DNA from: Methanosarcina sp. ERenArc_MAG2
GTDB lineage: Archaea; Halobacteriota; Methanosarcinia; Methanosarcinales; Methanosarcinaceae
Direction: 5' to 3'
Length of the DNA: 64,000 nucleotides
Assembly: GCA_023955635.1 (NCBI GenBank)
Contig: JAMXHR010000014.1
Location: 62,001 to 126,000 of the forward strand
Position numbers and translations under genes: made by a program. Positions within the stretch are counted from its first letter, which is position 1, and every line of letters starts with the position of its first letter. The notes below the pieces were generated by a model. That model saw nothing but the letters and a program-made list of their open reading frames with translations, ran no database searches and was not told the origin of the DNA. Positions 20,182 through 29,030 of the stretch are shown here, in pieces.

Positions 20182-20706
20182 ATGCAAACAATTGAGGTCG
20201 GTAAACCTTTTCCAGGGACGAACCCTATCAATGAGAGTGTAATCTTTGAATTTGAACAATCTGGTGGTTTTCTAAGGATAGCCTGGACTTCCCCATCACA
20301 ATTCGAACTTAAGCAATTCGCTGAAGGTAAGATCAAACTAGGTCTCATAGAGATTGACGGTATTATCTTCATCCTAGTTAAATTCGGATCAATGAGCTGG
20401 ATGGATGTCCCTTACCATGTCAAGTTTTTTCCTCCATATGACATTGAGGACCTTAACGATATGAACAAAGGATATCTCATAAATTATGTTATGTTGGACG
20501 CAAAAACCAGAATCGTGAAAGTCTTGAAGCTCCTGGAAATGCCTCATGGAATGTCCCTGCAGTTCAAGGAACTTGTCACGAAGCAGCGTGAAACTTCAAT
20601 TGATGGGTACGATCAAAGATTCTTCCAGATATACAAAAAGCACAGCACGAACGATCTCGTAAGGATGGCAAAGACATACGATCTGGTTAAAAAGGATAAG
20701 TTATGA
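20182..20706 (+). CDS. Hypothetical protein, 174 aa
   Basis: Start MQTIEVGKPFPGTNPINESV. Aromatic, beta-rich sequence with ITWT-like and SMSWMDVPYHVKFFPPYDIE segments, then a helical C-terminal third (MSLQFKELVTKQRETSIDGY). No signal peptide or transmembrane segment. I do not recognise a family. Its stop codon is followed directly, in the same frame, by an integrase remnant. A weak TAGGTGG lies just upstream of the ATG (about 7 bases), which supports this start. Confidence 0.6.
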   Translation: MQTIEVGKPFPGTNPINESVIFEFEQSGGFLRIAWTSPSQFELKQFAEGKIKLGLIEIDGIIFILVKFGSMSWMDVPYHVKFFPPYDIEDLNDMNKGYLINYVMLDAKTRIVKVLKLLEMPHGMSLQFKELVTKQRETSIDGYDQRFFQIYKKHSTNDLVRMAKTYDLVKKDKL

Positions 20707-21068
20707 GAAATATTAAGAACATCCCACAAATATATAGAAATTCCGTTAACTCGGAGAAATACAATCCAATGGCTTTCCGACCCCTCAATTGATCGTAAAT
20801 CATCCGTTAGATCTCCATGGAACAAAGATTTAGCTAGGTGGTCAGAGAAAGCAGGCATAAACCCAAAAGTAGGACCAAAAACTCCAAGAAAGACCATAGA
20901 GAGCTGGATGCTAAAGACTGGATACCAGAAATTGAAATATATTCCAGACAAGGTCATGACCCTATAACATCTCTAAAGCATTACCAGAGCCTTTCTTTTA
21001 CAGATTACGAAATGAGGGATATAGAAAAGAGACTCATAGAATGGGGAATTCTTAGAAGGGTAATTTAA
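20707..21068 (+). pseudogene. Tyrosine recombinase C-terminal remnant
   Basis: Read across a one-base shortage near 20918, this encodes IPLTRRNTIQWLSDPS, SPWNKDLARWSEKAGINPKV, PRKTIESWMLKTG, IYSRQGHDPITSLKHYQSL. The R-K-T-x-E-S-W helix and G-H-D...H-Y-Q end match the catalytic half of archaeal phage-type integrases (box II Arg and the Tyr nucleophile). There is no start codon or N-terminal DNA-binding domain, and it begins immediately after the stop of the upstream gene. It marks a former integrated element; no attachment site was found. Confidence 0.65.
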
Positions 21069-21157
21069 CTGTTTATGACCGTTCCTACGTTAATATAAAG
21101 TAGAATTGCAACAAATATTTAATGAAAAACATGTGAAAACTAGGCTTGGAGTCGACC

Positions 21158-21373
21158 ATGAGACAATTTCTCGTAGCTATAACAAAAGAAGATGACTTCT
21201 TTATTGCAAGATGTCCTGAACTCAATGTGACTTCTCAGGGTGAAACCCTTGAAAATGCAGAAAAAAATATTAAAGAAGCTATAGAATTGTATATTGAGAG
21301 CTTTGGGACTGAAGACCTTCCGCAACACGTTTCCAAACCTTATCTGACCCTTGTGGAAGTTGCCCATGTCTAA
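21158..21373 (+). CDS. hicB: HicB-like antitoxin
   Basis: 71 residues from the ATG at 21158 (GGAG ribosome site about 8 bases upstream). RQFLVAITKEDDFFIARCPEL and TSQGETLENAEKNIKEAIEL form the partial RNase-H-like HicB fold, with the (V/A)-x-x-P-x-L and GET-x-E-A hallmarks. This short form lacks a C-terminal DNA-binding domain. It overlaps hicA by 8 bases. In HicAB modules the antitoxin binds and blocks the HicA mRNA interferase. Confidence 0.88.
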   Translation: MRQFLVAITKEDDFFIARCPELNVTSQGETLENAEKNIKEAIELYIESFGTEDLPQHVSKPYLTLVEVAHV

Positions 21374-21593
21374 ATTACCAGTTGTATCTGGAAAAGAACT
21401 TTTAAATGCATTAGAAAAAGCTGGATTTATTGTTGTGAGGCAAAAAGGAAGTCATGTATCACTTCAAAAAATCACAGATGAAGAAACTTACAGAACGGTT
21501 ATTCCTTTGCATATAAGACTTGCTAAAGGGACACTTCTTGATATTCTTCATCAAACTGGCTTAAGCAAGGAAGAACTAATAGATTTACTCTAA
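21366..21593 (+). CDS. hicA: HicA-like mRNA interferase toxin
   Basis: 75 residues starting MSKLPVVSGKELLNALEKAG. The FIVVRQKGSHVSLQK segment holds the conserved GSH with the catalytic His of the dsRNA-binding-like HicA fold, and VIPLHIRLAKGTLLDIL follows, as in the family (IPxHxxxxxGTLxxIL). Translationally coupled to hicB. The stop lies only 4 bases before a family 2 MITE, which may supply the transcript end. Order antitoxin-toxin is the less usual arrangement but common in archaea. Confidence 0.9.
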   Translation: MSKLPVVSGKELLNALEKAGFIVVRQKGSHVSLQKITDEETYRTVIPLHIRLAKGTLLDILHQTGLSKEELIDLL

Positions 21594-21597
21594 ATAT

Positions 21598-21747
21598 GGT
21601 TCCGTTGCAAAAACAATATTTCTGCAATTTGACACTGTAATTTTCATCCTTATGTGTCATTTTCGCTCAAATGAAACTGATTAACTTTCCGAATTGTGAT
21701 GGTTTTTAATGATTTTGTGAAAAAGCCCGATTTTTTGCAACGGAACC
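21598..21747. mobile_element. MITE family 2 (IS6-type ends), copy 3
   Basis: 150 bases from GGTTCCGTTGCAAAAA to TTTTTTGCAACGGAACC, closely similar to copy 1 (19230-19378). A degenerate partial copy follows at about 21748-21812 (GATTAAATTTTCTAATTGTG, TTTTGCAACAAAGCCAG). Confidence 0.87.
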
Positions 21748-21758
21748 GATTAAATTTT

Positions 21759-22046
21759 CTAATTGTGAAGTTTTTCACTGATTTTGCAACAAAGCCAGAT
21801 TTTTTTCACCAGAACCATCATTTTCAGCCTACTCGAAAAAGAAGACCCGTCTTCTTTATTTATGTCACCTGAGTATTCGCGGTATAGTACGTACTTGCCA
21901 TTTGCCTTTTTAATGCATCTGGCTCCAAGCCCGCTCTTCTTCAACATAGCTTTTCTCTTCTCGGCATCTGACTTACTAAGCCCGAAATAACTTAACTCAT
22001 CGAGCATGTATGTTTTACCGTTAAATTCTCTGAAGGTTTTATGCAT
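21759..22046 (-). CDS. Small hypothetical protein with 3' end in repeat DNA
   Basis: 95 residues. The first ~70 (HKTFREFNGKTYMLDEL, LSKSDAEKRKAMLKKSGLGA, CIKKANGKYVLYREY) have the composition of a small folded basic protein with a strand-helix-strand pattern. The last ~20 are encoded by the degenerate MITE piece, so the native C-terminus has probably been replaced. No strong ribosome site. Family unknown. Confidence 0.45.
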   Translation of the reverse strand: MHKTFREFNGKTYMLDELSYFGLSKSDAEKRKAMLKKSGLGARCIKKANGKYVLYREYSGDINKEDGSSFSSRLKMMVLVKKIWLCCKISEKLHN

Positions 22047-22290
22047 CGCACCACTGAGGCTGCATGGTTTTTGAGGCTAAATATAAGCTGTCGAAATAAA
22101 AGCATCACTGATTTTGCTGATATCTCTGGTACTTATGCTGCTTGTAGAGGCACAGGCTTCTCAGAAAATGAAGGGGATGCCAACCGTAAATTTGATTTTT
22201 TCATTCCAGCCAACGTGTGACCTCATCGACTGAAGGAAGGATGGAAGGAGATAGTTCTTCAGCTGGATATCCCACTGCACACCCATTAAG

Positions 22291-23578
22291 GGCTCGTCAC
22301 AAAATAATTTAATTAACTCACTCCATTCTTTGGTTTGAATGTGTAATTCCATTCTCCGTGAAACTCATCAAGTATAATGCCCAATTTTTCAACCTGTTTT
22401 TTTCGATTTTAATTCCTGTTGGATACTTATTCGTGTCTAACATGCATTTTACTTCAAGCCCTTTTGATGTAGTTGTTGCTGCAATAAGGTTTACAACTAC
22501 TTCATAGCTTGTTAGTGGTTTTCCTCTCCAATTAAGAGTAATCTGGGAAAATAGTCTATGCTCTATTTTATTCCATTTACTTGTACCTGGAGGAAAGTGA
22601 CAAACCGAAATCTCCAATCCGATTTCATCCGTTAATTTTTGTAATTCTGTTTTCCACAATTTTACTCTTGATCCATTGCTTCCCCCACAATCTGCAGTAA
22701 TTAAAAGTTTTTTTGCATCAGGATATGATTTACACCCCATTAGATTCCACCATCTACGTATACTTTCAACTGCAAAAGACGCTGTATCATGATCTATGCC
22801 GACGTTTACCCATCCCTCATTATTAGCAATGTCGTATACCCCATATGGATTTACCTTTCCCAGTTCTTTATCCTTAAAATCATATACATTGACAAGTATT
22901 GGATCTTTTTTGGACGCAATTCACGGCCAACATTCTTGAAATTTCCGATTAACTCTTTCTTTTTAGTATCTACTGAGATTACAGGCTGATGTTCACCTTG
23001 AAATATTTTACATTTTTCACTTATATGCTCAAATTGTTTGTCACGATCAGGATGCTCAGTTCCTTCTATGGTTTTCTTATTCGCTTGTAAACTGTAACCA
23101 AGCATGTGAAGCATATCCGCAACTCTTGTATGGCTTACTTTATGTCCGATATTCTGAAGTTCCCCTGCTATATTTCGAAGACTTTTACAAGTCCAGAGTA
23201 AAGGAGATTCCGGATCCCCACGACTTGTTGGTTCAATAAGTGCCTCAAGATCGGACAAAAGAGTAGGGTCTTTCTCAACAATCTTTTTACGACCTCCTCC
23301 AGGAGCACGTATTTTATTATCAGAAAGAGATTTGCCACTTTCCAGTTCAGTGCAACCTTTTTTAATTGTATTTTCAGAAATACCAGTTGCACGAGAAACT
23401 ATGCTGATGTTGCCTTTGCCAATACTAAGCGCTTCTGCAGCTGCAAATAAACGTTTGCTTTTTTCATCAAGAAAAGGTTTTAGCAAGTTATATTTTTTGG
23501 AAATAATTTCCTCAAGCATATAGACCAAATAGGATTAACTTATATAAAAAAATACTCAATCTATTTTGTTACGAATAC
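22291..23578 (-). mobile_element. ISAzo13-type insertion sequence
   Basis: 1,288 bases bounded by imperfect terminal repeats sharing TCGTNACAAAATA and by the 4-base target duplication TAAG (22287-22290 and 23579-23582). It carries one transposase gene on the minus strand. Inserted in a nitroreductase gene. Confidence 0.88.
22313..23528 (-). CDS. ISAzo13-family transposase (Rhodopirellula-type DDE), two frameshifts
   Basis: About 405 residues after adding one base to the T6 run at 22906-22911 and one to the T7 run at 22397-22403. N-terminal helix-turn-helix (IVSRATGISENTIKKGCTEL), the family GGGRKK segment, then the DDE core: VISVDTKKKE, LITADCGGSNGSRVKLWK and SKWNKIEHRLFSQ giving D, D and E. 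Between the breaks it reads VNVYDFKDKELGKVNPYGVY, with WVNVGIDHDTASFAVESIRR, typical of the family; the end reads FHGEWNYTFKP. If the breaks are base-call errors the element is probably active. Confidence 0.85.
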
Positions 23579-24236
23579 TAAGTGCCCATTCACCAGGATT
23601 AATCCCGAGCATTGCACAGAATTCTGGATTGTCAGCCATTTGAGCTGTAGCAGAAACCAATTGGAATCCAAGACTAAGAGCTGTCGCTTTCAGCCACATG
23701 TTCTCCAGACAGTGTGCAAGAGACTGCTGTTCTACTGCAGGGAAACCTTTCTTCTCGGCTACTATGATAAAGTATGGAGCCGTGCCAATACCAGGAACCT
23801 TCCCTATTTTCTTGATCATAGCAAGTCGGTTTGAAAAGCCAATCGCGTTTTCACGGAGCTGTGTGTCATTCTCCATAGCAAGTTCAAGCTTGGAAGCCAT
23901 TGTAGAGATCTCTTCAAAGATAAGGGAAGCTGCGGTTGTCATACTTTTTGAACCCATTTTTAGGACGAAAAATCTCCGAAAATAATCCTTTGTGCTACCC
24001 ACAGCTGCGGCGGCAAATGGGGCATGAAGACCAGCATCAATAATGCTTCTGATGTCGTCTTTTGACGGGAATTCCTGCCAGAACCGCCGATGAGACCGTC
24101 TTTTAACAACGATTTCGTCAAAGATTACATTTTTCTGATTAGGTGCTTCCTTACTCATGTATAGATCACATCCTCAGTTGCGTAAAACCTGACTTGAATT
24201 TTACGCACAAAGATATCATTATTCTCTCTATTACAT

Positions 24237-24504
24237 AGGACTTACGCGGTTGAGCTGAGGAATCAATAGCATTAAACCTTTATCACTATTAGCTGGAATT
24301 GACTTGATATTTGGGAGAATTTATAAGGATGGACTACCAAGTTATTTTGCCCCGCTTGTAAAAAAGGAATTACAGTGTTTAAAAGAGGCATGGCAGGATT
24401 GGCTTTCATGTGATAATGACTTTGCCTGTAGAAATATTGAAATGAGGAAAGCTGAAGATAGAAATTATTTTAATCTGGTTTCAATAATAGCTACTAAGGT
24501 GTAA
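24237..24504 (+). pseudogene. Partial family 3 MITE end and fragment of an unknown gene
   Basis: 24237-24282 (AGGACTTACGCGGTTGAG...) matches one end of the family 3 MITE at 43527-43642. The frame from 24304 ends ELQCLKEAWQDWLSCDND and YFNLVSIIATKV. The same C-terminal sequence, with few changes (ELNCLKESWQDWLSCDND, YFNMVSVIATKL), occurs on the minus strand at 54957-55172, there with more N-terminal residues. Both are probably pieces of one larger family. No start is supported. Confidence 0.6.
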
Positions 24505-24539
24505 GTTCTGATTTTTTAAATGAATTCATTTTTACTTTA

Positions 24540-24908
24540 ATGCAGGAGTTTTTAGACGTGAAAGATTTTCCGGAGTTTATGAAAAATAAAAGCAATCATA
24601 TCAGCAGTAAGGAGCAAAATACTGATGATATTGACGGCTATTTTTACGAAGGTGCAGACGGCAGTCAGATGGCTTTCTGGACCTGTTATTCTGACAGGGT
24701 TTCTAAGAAACACGCTCATGAATTTGATGAGTACATGGTTTGTGTTAGTGGTCAGTATACAGCAATATTAAATGGTGAGGAGTTTATCCTTAATCCCGGT
24801 GACGAATTATTCATCCCGAAGGGGACAGAACAATGGGGAAAGTGTATTGCCGGAACAAGAACTATCCATGCATTCGGTGGTAAGCGTATTCATAGAACTG
24901 AAGAATGA
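24540..24908 (+). CDS. Cupin-domain protein
   Basis: 122 residues. Conserved cupin motifs: KKHAHEFDEYMVCVSGQY (cupin 1, with the His-x-His metal ligands and Glu) and NPGDELFIPKGTEQWGKCIA (cupin 2 PGD...P). The N-terminal ~55 residues (FPEFMKNKSNHISSKEQNT) are family-specific. Single-domain cupins bind a metal and may be sensors, isomerases or dioxygenases; the substrate is unknown. A broken second copy lies at 17741. No clear ribosome site precedes the ATG; a GTG 15 bases downstream is an alternative. Confidence 0.85.
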   Translation: MQEFLDVKDFPEFMKNKSNHISSKEQNTDDIDGYFYEGADGSQMAFWTCYSDRVSKKHAHEFDEYMVCVSGQYTAILNGEEFILNPGDELFIPKGTEQWGKCIAGTRTIHAFGGKRIHRTEE

Positions 24909-25056
24909 AGATATGTAAAACGTGAGGCTGGAGATCAGTATATGTTTTTCCCTCGTGTACCACTGCACAAGCTTTTACAGAAACGTACATTTTGGATATG
25001 TAAATGGGCTTCATGATTCAGTTTTCTTGATATAATTTAAAGTTATTTCTTTTGCC

Positions 25057-25806
25057 TTATTTTATCGAATATTGCTGGAGAATTTTGGTGACATTTGTTC
25101 TTAAATTTATACCAATATCAGAGTCAGAAAGATCCTTAGAAAACATAGTTACAAATCTGGTTGAAGCATCTATTGACCATATTGCACATCCTGCGCAAAG
25201 TACTCCTTTTGGAAAATCAAGGTTGTCTGTACCTTCTACAAACGGATTTTGTTTAAAACGTTTTCTTAGATGTATTATTTTGTATGGGTCATCTCTTTTT
25301 GGGATATCAGTTTGCCACTTTGCTCTAAAGTGTACCAACGAATTACGCAAAGTAATAAGATTTTTAAAATCATCCCAAGATTTATTATTTTTATCTAATT
25401 CCTTATTTAATATTTTTTTGTATGCAAGTTCATCATATTTTTGTTCAAGCTTAAAATGCATAAATTTCTCTTCATTTATTTCCCATTTAGATTTTAGATC
25501 CATCAATTCTGAGTTAGTTATATTTAATTTGTCAAATGTATAGAAAAAATTTTGGAAAAACTCATTTATAGTCGATTCCATAAATGCGACACTAGATATT
25601 ACTGCACCACAAGCGTATGCGATATTTTCTTGATGCAGATCATCTTTATTCCGGATAGTATTTCCATCTATAAACTCTTGCTCTATTTCTTTGCACCCAT
25701 TTGCACAAAGACAAGCACATATAAGATGATTCTTTGAAAGTGGAATTAATGATCTCATGCTTAGTTCAGCATGGGCGCCTAATTTAGCTTCTACAGGGAG
25801 TACCAT
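25057..25806 (-). CDS. Hypothetical protein with HEPN-like RNxxxH motif
   Basis: 249 residues from the ATG at 25806, which has AAGGTG 7 bases upstream; an open frame to 25911 lacks such a site. Almost entirely helical. Near residue 157 it has LITLRNSLVHFRAKW, i.e. R-N-x3-H in a helix following a bundle (ACGAVISSVAFMESTINEFF), as in HEPN nucleases. A cysteine-rich bit (LICACLCANGC) and a late FPKGVLCAGCAIWSIDA are of unknown role. No neighbour nucleotidyltransferase. HEPN assignment is a motif-level inference. Confidence 0.55.
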   Translation of the reverse strand: MVLPVEAKLGAHAELSMRSLIPLSKNHLICACLCANGCKEIEQEFIDGNTIRNKDDLHQENIAYACGAVISSVAFMESTINEFFQNFFYTFDKLNITNSELMDLKSKWEINEEKFMHFKLEQKYDELAYKKILNKELDKNNKSWDDFKNLITLRNSLVHFRAKWQTDIPKRDDPYKIIHLRKRFKQNPFVEGTDNLDFPKGVLCAGCAIWSIDASTRFVTMFSKDLSDSDIGINLRTNVTKILQQYSIK

Positions 25807-26382
25807 AATTACACCTTTAATACTTTGAATAAAAGTTACGCTGGTGCACCCTCTGCAAGCTGTGGGGTATTCGACTAAAATAAATTGGAATAAAAAGATC
25901 GATTGATTCATTGATCTCTACCATTTTATCACCACCTTTTTAAATGCCAGTATTCTTATGGCTTTACTATATGATAAAATAAGGCATGATGAATATATTT
26001 GAATCGATTTGTGTTTAAAAATAAGTAAAATCCTTTTCATAATTTTAAAAATACTTTTTTAATATAACTGCACAGAATGTGCATTGCTAAGTGGAAACTA
26101 ATATAGGGAATTTCTAGAAAAGTAGTTTCCGTATTAGATTTAAATTTCATAGAAGAGTATCTTTAAAAGGCTTTTTTTTCTGTATTCTCTAAAAGTAGCT
26201 TCACATTTAACCTGCTGTTTTCCTGAATTTACATTGTTCTACTACGTAGTATATTGCCTGAGAATTCTAGCTATCAGTCTCATAATTTGAAAAGATGAAG
26301 CAACAATTTCACAAAAGTCAAATAACAGTTTTACATTTTAACATCAAATATACAAATTCAAAGTAAGATTAGAGGCGAGGAT
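25807..26382. other. Divergent intergenic region
   Basis: About 575 AT-rich bases. AAAAGTAGTTTCC...ATTAGA(C/T)TTAAATTTCATA, present near 26118, recurs at 27396, downstream of the PEGA gene, so that gene is flanked by a ~45-base direct repeat. No gene recognised. Confidence 0.5.
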
Positions 26383-27345
26383 GTGAATGGAATAGAACTA
26401 AGAAAGGACAAAAATAAGTCGAGTGCGTTAGTTCGTTATGTTTTTGGAGTCTTCTTTTTACTCTCAAGTATAGTTTATTTTTCATCTTCTTTTACTACCG
26501 GCTTGTTTTTTCTTTTGGCAGGTATTGTAACAATTCCACCGACAGCGGCTCAATTGGAAAGAAAATTAAACATTTCAATGTCCGGTATCATAAGATTTTT
26601 TGTAGTATTCCTGTTAGTGATTGTGGCTTTTGCCTCAATACCTCATATAGATTCGACGACGGCACTCAATAATAGTACTGATGTAATAGCAGCACCTCTT
26701 ACATCTGTTAATGGTACCACTACAATAACAATGCCGGCATCAACAGAAACACATGAAGTAGCAGAAACACCTGACAATAAAGGAAGATTGGACATAGTAA
26801 CAAGTCCCACAGGTGCTATTGTTACAGTTGATGGGGTTTCACAGGGGTTATCTCCGGTAAAAGGGTTGTCTGTTGATGAAGGAGATCATATTGTAGACTT
26901 AGATCTCTCGGGATACGATGCAAAAACATTAACAGTATACATAACGAATTCAGATACAAAAACAATAAACTGGGTTTTTACCCCAGATGTAAATCCTAGT
27001 CCAGCATCAACAGAAACGCCAGAAGTAACAACGACAGAAACACCGATATCTGAACCGGCAAAGGCACAAGTTACAACATCGGATTCAAAGTCTACAACGA
27101 CATCAAATATAACTAACACGAACAGTGCGTCTTATTATGAAAACTCGAAGTCGACATCTACAACGACATCAAGCACAACTAACACAGGCAGCACATTAAT
27201 ATACGCAAGCTCAAAATCTGATGTATATCATTCAGCAGGATGCAGTTACGTCCAACGAATTAAATCGGAGAATCTCATTGTTTTTCATAACATCCAAGAA
27301 GCAAAAGCAGCAGGCTATAGGGCATGCAAAAAATGTGGTGGTTAA
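26383..27345 (+). CDS. Membrane-anchored PEGA-domain protein with C-terminal Ada-type metal-binding domain
   Basis: 320 residues from a GTG start preceded by GAGGCGAGG. Two hydrophobic helices lie near residues 17-45 and 62-82, then a Ser/Thr-rich linker. A PEGA domain follows (RLDIVTSPTGAIVTVDGVSQ, EGDHIVDLDLSGYDA), a second long Thr/Ser linker, and a C-terminal domain SSKSDVYHSAGCSYVQRIKS ending ACKKCGG, which resembles the Ada Cys4 metal-binding fold often found at the ends of surface or nuclease proteins. Likely a cell-surface protein with wall- or glycan-binding PEGA. Function otherwise unknown. Confidence 0.8.
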   Translation: MNGIELRKDKNKSSALVRYVFGVFFLLSSIVYFSSSFTTGLFFLLAGIVTIPPTAAQLERKLNISMSGIIRFFVVFLLVIVAFASIPHIDSTTALNNSTDVIAAPLTSVNGTTTITMPASTETHEVAETPDNKGRLDIVTSPTGAIVTVDGVSQGLSPVKGLSVDEGDHIVDLDLSGYDAKTLTVYITNSDTKTINWVFTPDVNPSPASTETPEVTTTETPISEPAKAQVTTSDSKSTTTSNITNTNSASYYENSKSTSTTTSSTTNTGSTLIYASSKSDVYHSAGCSYVQRIKSENLIVFHNIQEAKAAGYRACKKCGG

Positions 27346-27466
27346 AAGAACACCAATCCATAAGAACTTGATAATGCCTTATATGCAAACTCCTTAAAAG
27401 TAGTTTCCTTATTAGACTTAAATTTCATATAGAAGGGCTTTGGATTATTTGTTACAAGTGAGTAAA

Positions 27467-28087
27467 ATGCATACTGAAAGCAATAATCTTCAGGATTACC
27501 TCAAAAAGAGTGAAGTCATAAACTATGATCACAAGTTGATTGTTGATAAGTGCCATGAATTAGAGAAAGGCACCGACGACGAAATCAGCTTGATTAAGAA
27601 AATTTATGAATTTGTTCGGGATGAGATTCATCATTCAGGGGATATAGGGGAACTGAAAGTTACCTGTAAGGCATCAGAAGTTTTGGAGTTTGGGCATGGG
27701 ATATGTTGTGCTAAAGCTCATCTGTTTGCAGCTATGCTGAGATTTTTTGAGATACCGGCAGGATTTTGTTATCAGAAACTTTGTTCAAGTCAGGACGTTG
27801 ACAGGAAAGTCTTACACGGTTTAAACGCTGTATATTTAAAAGATTTAAACAGATGGATAAGATTGGATGCAAGAGGTAACAAGTCGGGTTTGGATGCTCA
27901 GTTTTCCATAGACGAAGAAAAGATTGCCTGGCCGGTTAATAAAGAGCTTGGGGAAGAAGATAATCCGGTAATATTCAAAGAGCCAGATCCGACTGTTGTT
28001 AAGGTATTAAAGAAAAGTAATGATAGGAAAGAGTTATGGATGCAGTGGGAACTTGGGCTGAGAGACCTGTTCGACACCAGGAGTTAA
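27467..28087 (+). CDS. Transglutaminase-like (papain-fold) protein
   Basis: 206 residues from ATG 27467; the frame is open to a TTG at 27440, and a GTG at 27458 is another option. The transglutaminase-core triad is visible: Cys in FGHGICCAKAHLFAAMLR, His in KVLHGLNAVYL and Asp in RWIRLDARGN. Proteins of this type are cysteine proteases or amide hydrolases; substrate unknown. No signal peptide, so cytoplasmic. It is convergent with pgp. Confidence 0.87.
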   Translation: MHTESNNLQDYLKKSEVINYDHKLIVDKCHELEKGTDDEISLIKKIYEFVRDEIHHSGDIGELKVTCKASEVLEFGHGICCAKAHLFAAMLRFFEIPAGFCYQKLCSSQDVDRKVLHGLNAVYLKDLNRWIRLDARGNKSGLDAQFSIDEEKIAWPVNKELGEEDNPVIFKEPDPTVVKVLKKSNDRKELWMQWELGLRDLFDTRS

Positions 28088-28113
28088 TTCGGGATTTGTG
28101 GCAGTCCCGGTTT

Positions 28114-28794
28114 TTATATCCAGCCGTTGGATTCGAGAAACTCAATAGCTTCTACGGTTCCGTCTCCAAATGAGGCTTCTGTCACGTAATTGGCAACTTG
28201 CTTTATTTTTTCATCTCCGTTTCCGACAGCAATTCCGAAACCTGAAACCTCAAACATTTCTGCGTCGTTTGCTGAGTCTCCTATTGCTACAAAATCTTCA
28301 GCTTCAAGTCCCATCAGGCTTGCAAGTTTCTCGAGTCCTACACCTTTGTTGATTTTGATGCTCTTGATATGGATAGCATATTTGGTATCAACCATTTCGA
28401 CATCAAAGTTTTGAGTTTTCAGAAGAGCTCTGGCTTTTTTAAGGTCAAAATCTCTCCTGAGTGCGATCTCGGTTTTTCGGTAGAAAGGGTCAAGTTTTGT
28501 GAGTTTTAAATGTTCGGAAAGGAAAGAATAGGCTTTTTCGCACTCTTCCAGGCTTTCCTCAAAAGTGCCCTGCAAATCGAAGCGGATAGTAATAGCTCCT
28601 CCGTTTTCAGCGATCACAGCCCCATCCAGGCCAATAAGCTTTGAGGTTGTCCTTGCATAACACAGAATATTTCCTGTGGCAAGCACGACCGGGACTTTAA
28701 GAGAACGGATTTTTTTAACGGCTTCCAGATGCAGTTCCCTTTTCTCGCAGGTGATTGTTCCGTCGATGTCAACAACAATGGCTTTGAATTTCAT
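28114..28794 (-). CDS. Phosphoglycolate phosphatase, archaeal HAD type
   Basis: 226 residues of the HAD IIB subfamily. Motif I VVDIDGTIT (DxD nucleophile), motif II VVLATGN, a cap domain, and motifs III/IV in GDSANDAEMF, followed by GIAVGNGDEKIKQVANYVTE. This matches the archaeal TA0175/phosphoglycolate phosphatase group, Mg2+-dependent. It removes phosphoglycolate and possibly other small phosphates. Single gene, convergent with the transglutaminase-like gene. Length is normal. Confidence 0.9.
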   Translation of the reverse strand: MKFKAIVVDIDGTITCEKRELHLEAVKKIRSLKVPVVLATGNILCYARTTSKLIGLDGAVIAENGGAITIRFDLQGTFEESLEECEKAYSFLSEHLKLTKLDPFYRKTEIALRRDFDLKKARALLKTQNFDVEMVDTKYAIHIKSIKINKGVGLEKLASLMGLEAEDFVAIGDSANDAEMFEVSGFGIAVGNGDEKIKQVANYVTEASFGDGTVEAIEFLESNGWI

Positions 28795-28860
28795 TAAAAA
28801 AGATTGGGAATGGAGAGATAAAACATTTCCCCATCCGTAAATATATACTCATTCGGATTT

Positions 28861-28993
28861 AGAGCCTATCCGAAAAGTCATTAACGCATGTTGAAAAGTT
28901 ACGATTGATCTATAATATCGGCATCCTTTCCGGTTGTACATATTGTCAATTGTAAAAGTTACAGTAGGTAACAACACTTTTCGGATAGGCTCT
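28861..28993. mobile_element. MITE family 1, copy B
   Basis: 133 bases with the same AGAGCCTATCCGAAAAGT ends as copy A and similar interior in reverse orientation. It lies between pgp and the ATPase gene. Confidence 0.88.
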
Positions 28994-29030
28994 TAGTTTC
29001 CAAAATTGTATTGAGTTACTGATCTATATT

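Larger units (their letters stand above)
22201..24158 (-). pseudogene. Nitroreductase-family gene split by an ISAzo13-type element
   Basis: The 5' part (24158 down to 23579) encodes a nitroreductase-like FMN protein: VKRRSHRRFWQEFPSKDDI with the RRS motif, DAGLHAPFAAAAVGS, and GINPGEWAL near the end. The 3' part (22290 down to 22201) continues with NGCAVGYPAEELSPSILPSV and DEVTRWLE then a stop. Between them is a 1,288-base IS flanked by TAAG on both sides; removing the IS and one TAAG restores the frame exactly (WAL-NGC). As it stands a 200-residue truncated protein ending SIRNKID could be made. The insertion looks recent because the 3' part has not decayed. Confidence 0.9.

Noticed and set aside
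21130..21160. HicB start four codons earlier (MEST...)
   Set aside because: That codon would overlap the GGAG ribosome site that serves the ATG at 21158, and HicB proteins do not have the extra residues.
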